The translations under genes and the position numbers were made by a program. From an uncultured Microbacterium sp. (GTDB lineage Bacteria > Actinomycetota > Actinomycetes > Actinomycetales > Microbacteriaceae), in assembly GCF_947489255.1 (NCBI RefSeq), contig NZ_CANLCY010000003.1, forward strand, positions 186,001-250,000: 64,000 bases of DNA, in the 5' to 3' direction. The stretch's first letter is position 1. Every line of letters begins with the position of its first letter. The notes under the pieces were generated by a model that searched no databases, was not told where the DNA came from, and saw nothing but the letters and a program-made list of their open reading frames with translations. This document shows, in pieces, positions 63,630-64,000 of the stretch.

Positions 63630-64000
63630 GGCGTCACCGCCACGGCGATCGCGGCACGGCGCAGCCCGCCACGGATGACCTCCACGAGCGCCACGCTGAC
63701 GACGACGAGCACGAGGAGGGAGATGAGCACCCAGGGGAACATCAGCGCCAGCGCGTCACGGGTGACCGGAGTCAGCGTCATCCCGTCCACGCTGTCGGGC
63801 GGGGTGACGGTGACATGGGTCGACAGCAGGGTCCACTGTCCGCCGTGCTGCAGGCGGGCGCTGATGACACGGGTCTCCCCCGGCTGCAGAGCGGTCACGG
63901 CGACATCGTCGACGGCGTCGAGGCGCTGCGGGAAGATGCTCGTGTCCATCCAGAAGTCCGCGGTCGCGTCGATGGGGGTCGACGAGGCGTTACGAATCGT
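63626..64000 (-). CDS. WxL-interacting (DUF916-like) surface protein, C-terminal part
   Basis: Continues beyond the right edge; only the last ~124 residues are seen. A beta-sandwich end (RNASSTPIDATADFWMDTS, ALQPGETRVISARLQHGGQWT), one membrane helix (LMFPWVLISLLVLVVVSVALVEVI) and a short basic cytoplasmic tail. This layout resembles the end of DUF916-type WxL-interacting proteins, but the diagnostic N-terminal part is outside the window. Its stop overlaps the GTG of the pseudo-sortase gene. Confidence 0.65.
   Translation of the reverse strand, partial: TIRNASSTPIDATADFWMDTSIFPQRLDAVDDVAVTALQPGETRVISARLQHGGQWTLLSTHVTVTPPDSVDGMTLTPVTRDALALMFPWVLISLLVLVVVSVALVEVIRGGLRRAAIAVAVTP

Overview
The window looks like chromosomal DNA of a high-GC actinobacterium, most likely family Microbacteriaceae and probably Microbacterium. 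This is inferred from the very high GC content, the use of GTG starts, tight GTGA/ATGA gene overlaps, LAxTG surface-anchor motifs and core gene order; no taxonomic marker gene is present. Nearly all of it is coding. I see no integrase, transposase, prophage or CRISPR array.

Layout. 1-3.6 kb: the end of pstS, then pstC, pstA and pstB (high-affinity phosphate uptake), closed by a strong terminator. 3.6-8.0 kb: pabC, a candidate small structured RNA, an unknown gene, and the rskA-sigK pair divergent from a fasciclin lipoprotein. 8.1-11.3 kb: a siderophore-type binding lipoprotein divergent from two FecCD permeases, with one DtxR/IdeR-like iron box between them, then tRNA-Lys. 11.5-24.7 kb: mixed metabolic, regulatory and membrane genes, including a LysR regulator divergent from mesX-mesD (folate-independent methionine synthesis), a YedY-like molybdoenzyme, an orphan PAS histidine kinase and a nicotinamidase, followed by a 350-bp G-rich degenerate repeat block. 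24.8-43 kb: a core block (tRNA-Thr, deoC, tripeptidyl-peptidase-like lipoprotein, holB, tmk, topA, a small Tad pilus operon, acs, PAP2, ridA, ponA2-like PBP, metallophosphoesterase). From memory, its order resembles the Rv3644c-Rv3683 interval of Mycobacterium tuberculosis. 43-47.7 kb: two secreted proteins with LAxTG sorting motifs (a possible thioester adhesin and a serine protease), tRNA-Pro and a META lipoprotein. 47.9-58.6 kb: HAD phosphatase, siderophore-interacting protein, a GntR regulator, galE, tdk, mqo with an operator-like palindrome, and an aspartate-family cluster (asd, DM13 protein, lysC, divergent thrE).

58.8-64.0 kb (minus strand) is the most unusual part. It is one tightly overlapped operon: a WxL-interacting (DUF916-like) surface protein running off the end, a sortase-fold membrane protein that has lost the catalytic His, Cys and apparently Arg, a PstB-type ATPase with a ~150-residue N-terminal extension, a secreted PstS-like protein fused to a WxL-like C-terminal domain, and a DUF2993 lipid-binding protein. 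No PstC/PstA permease is present in it. I propose it as a candidate undescribed envelope system. It is separate from the ordinary pst operon at the other end of the window.
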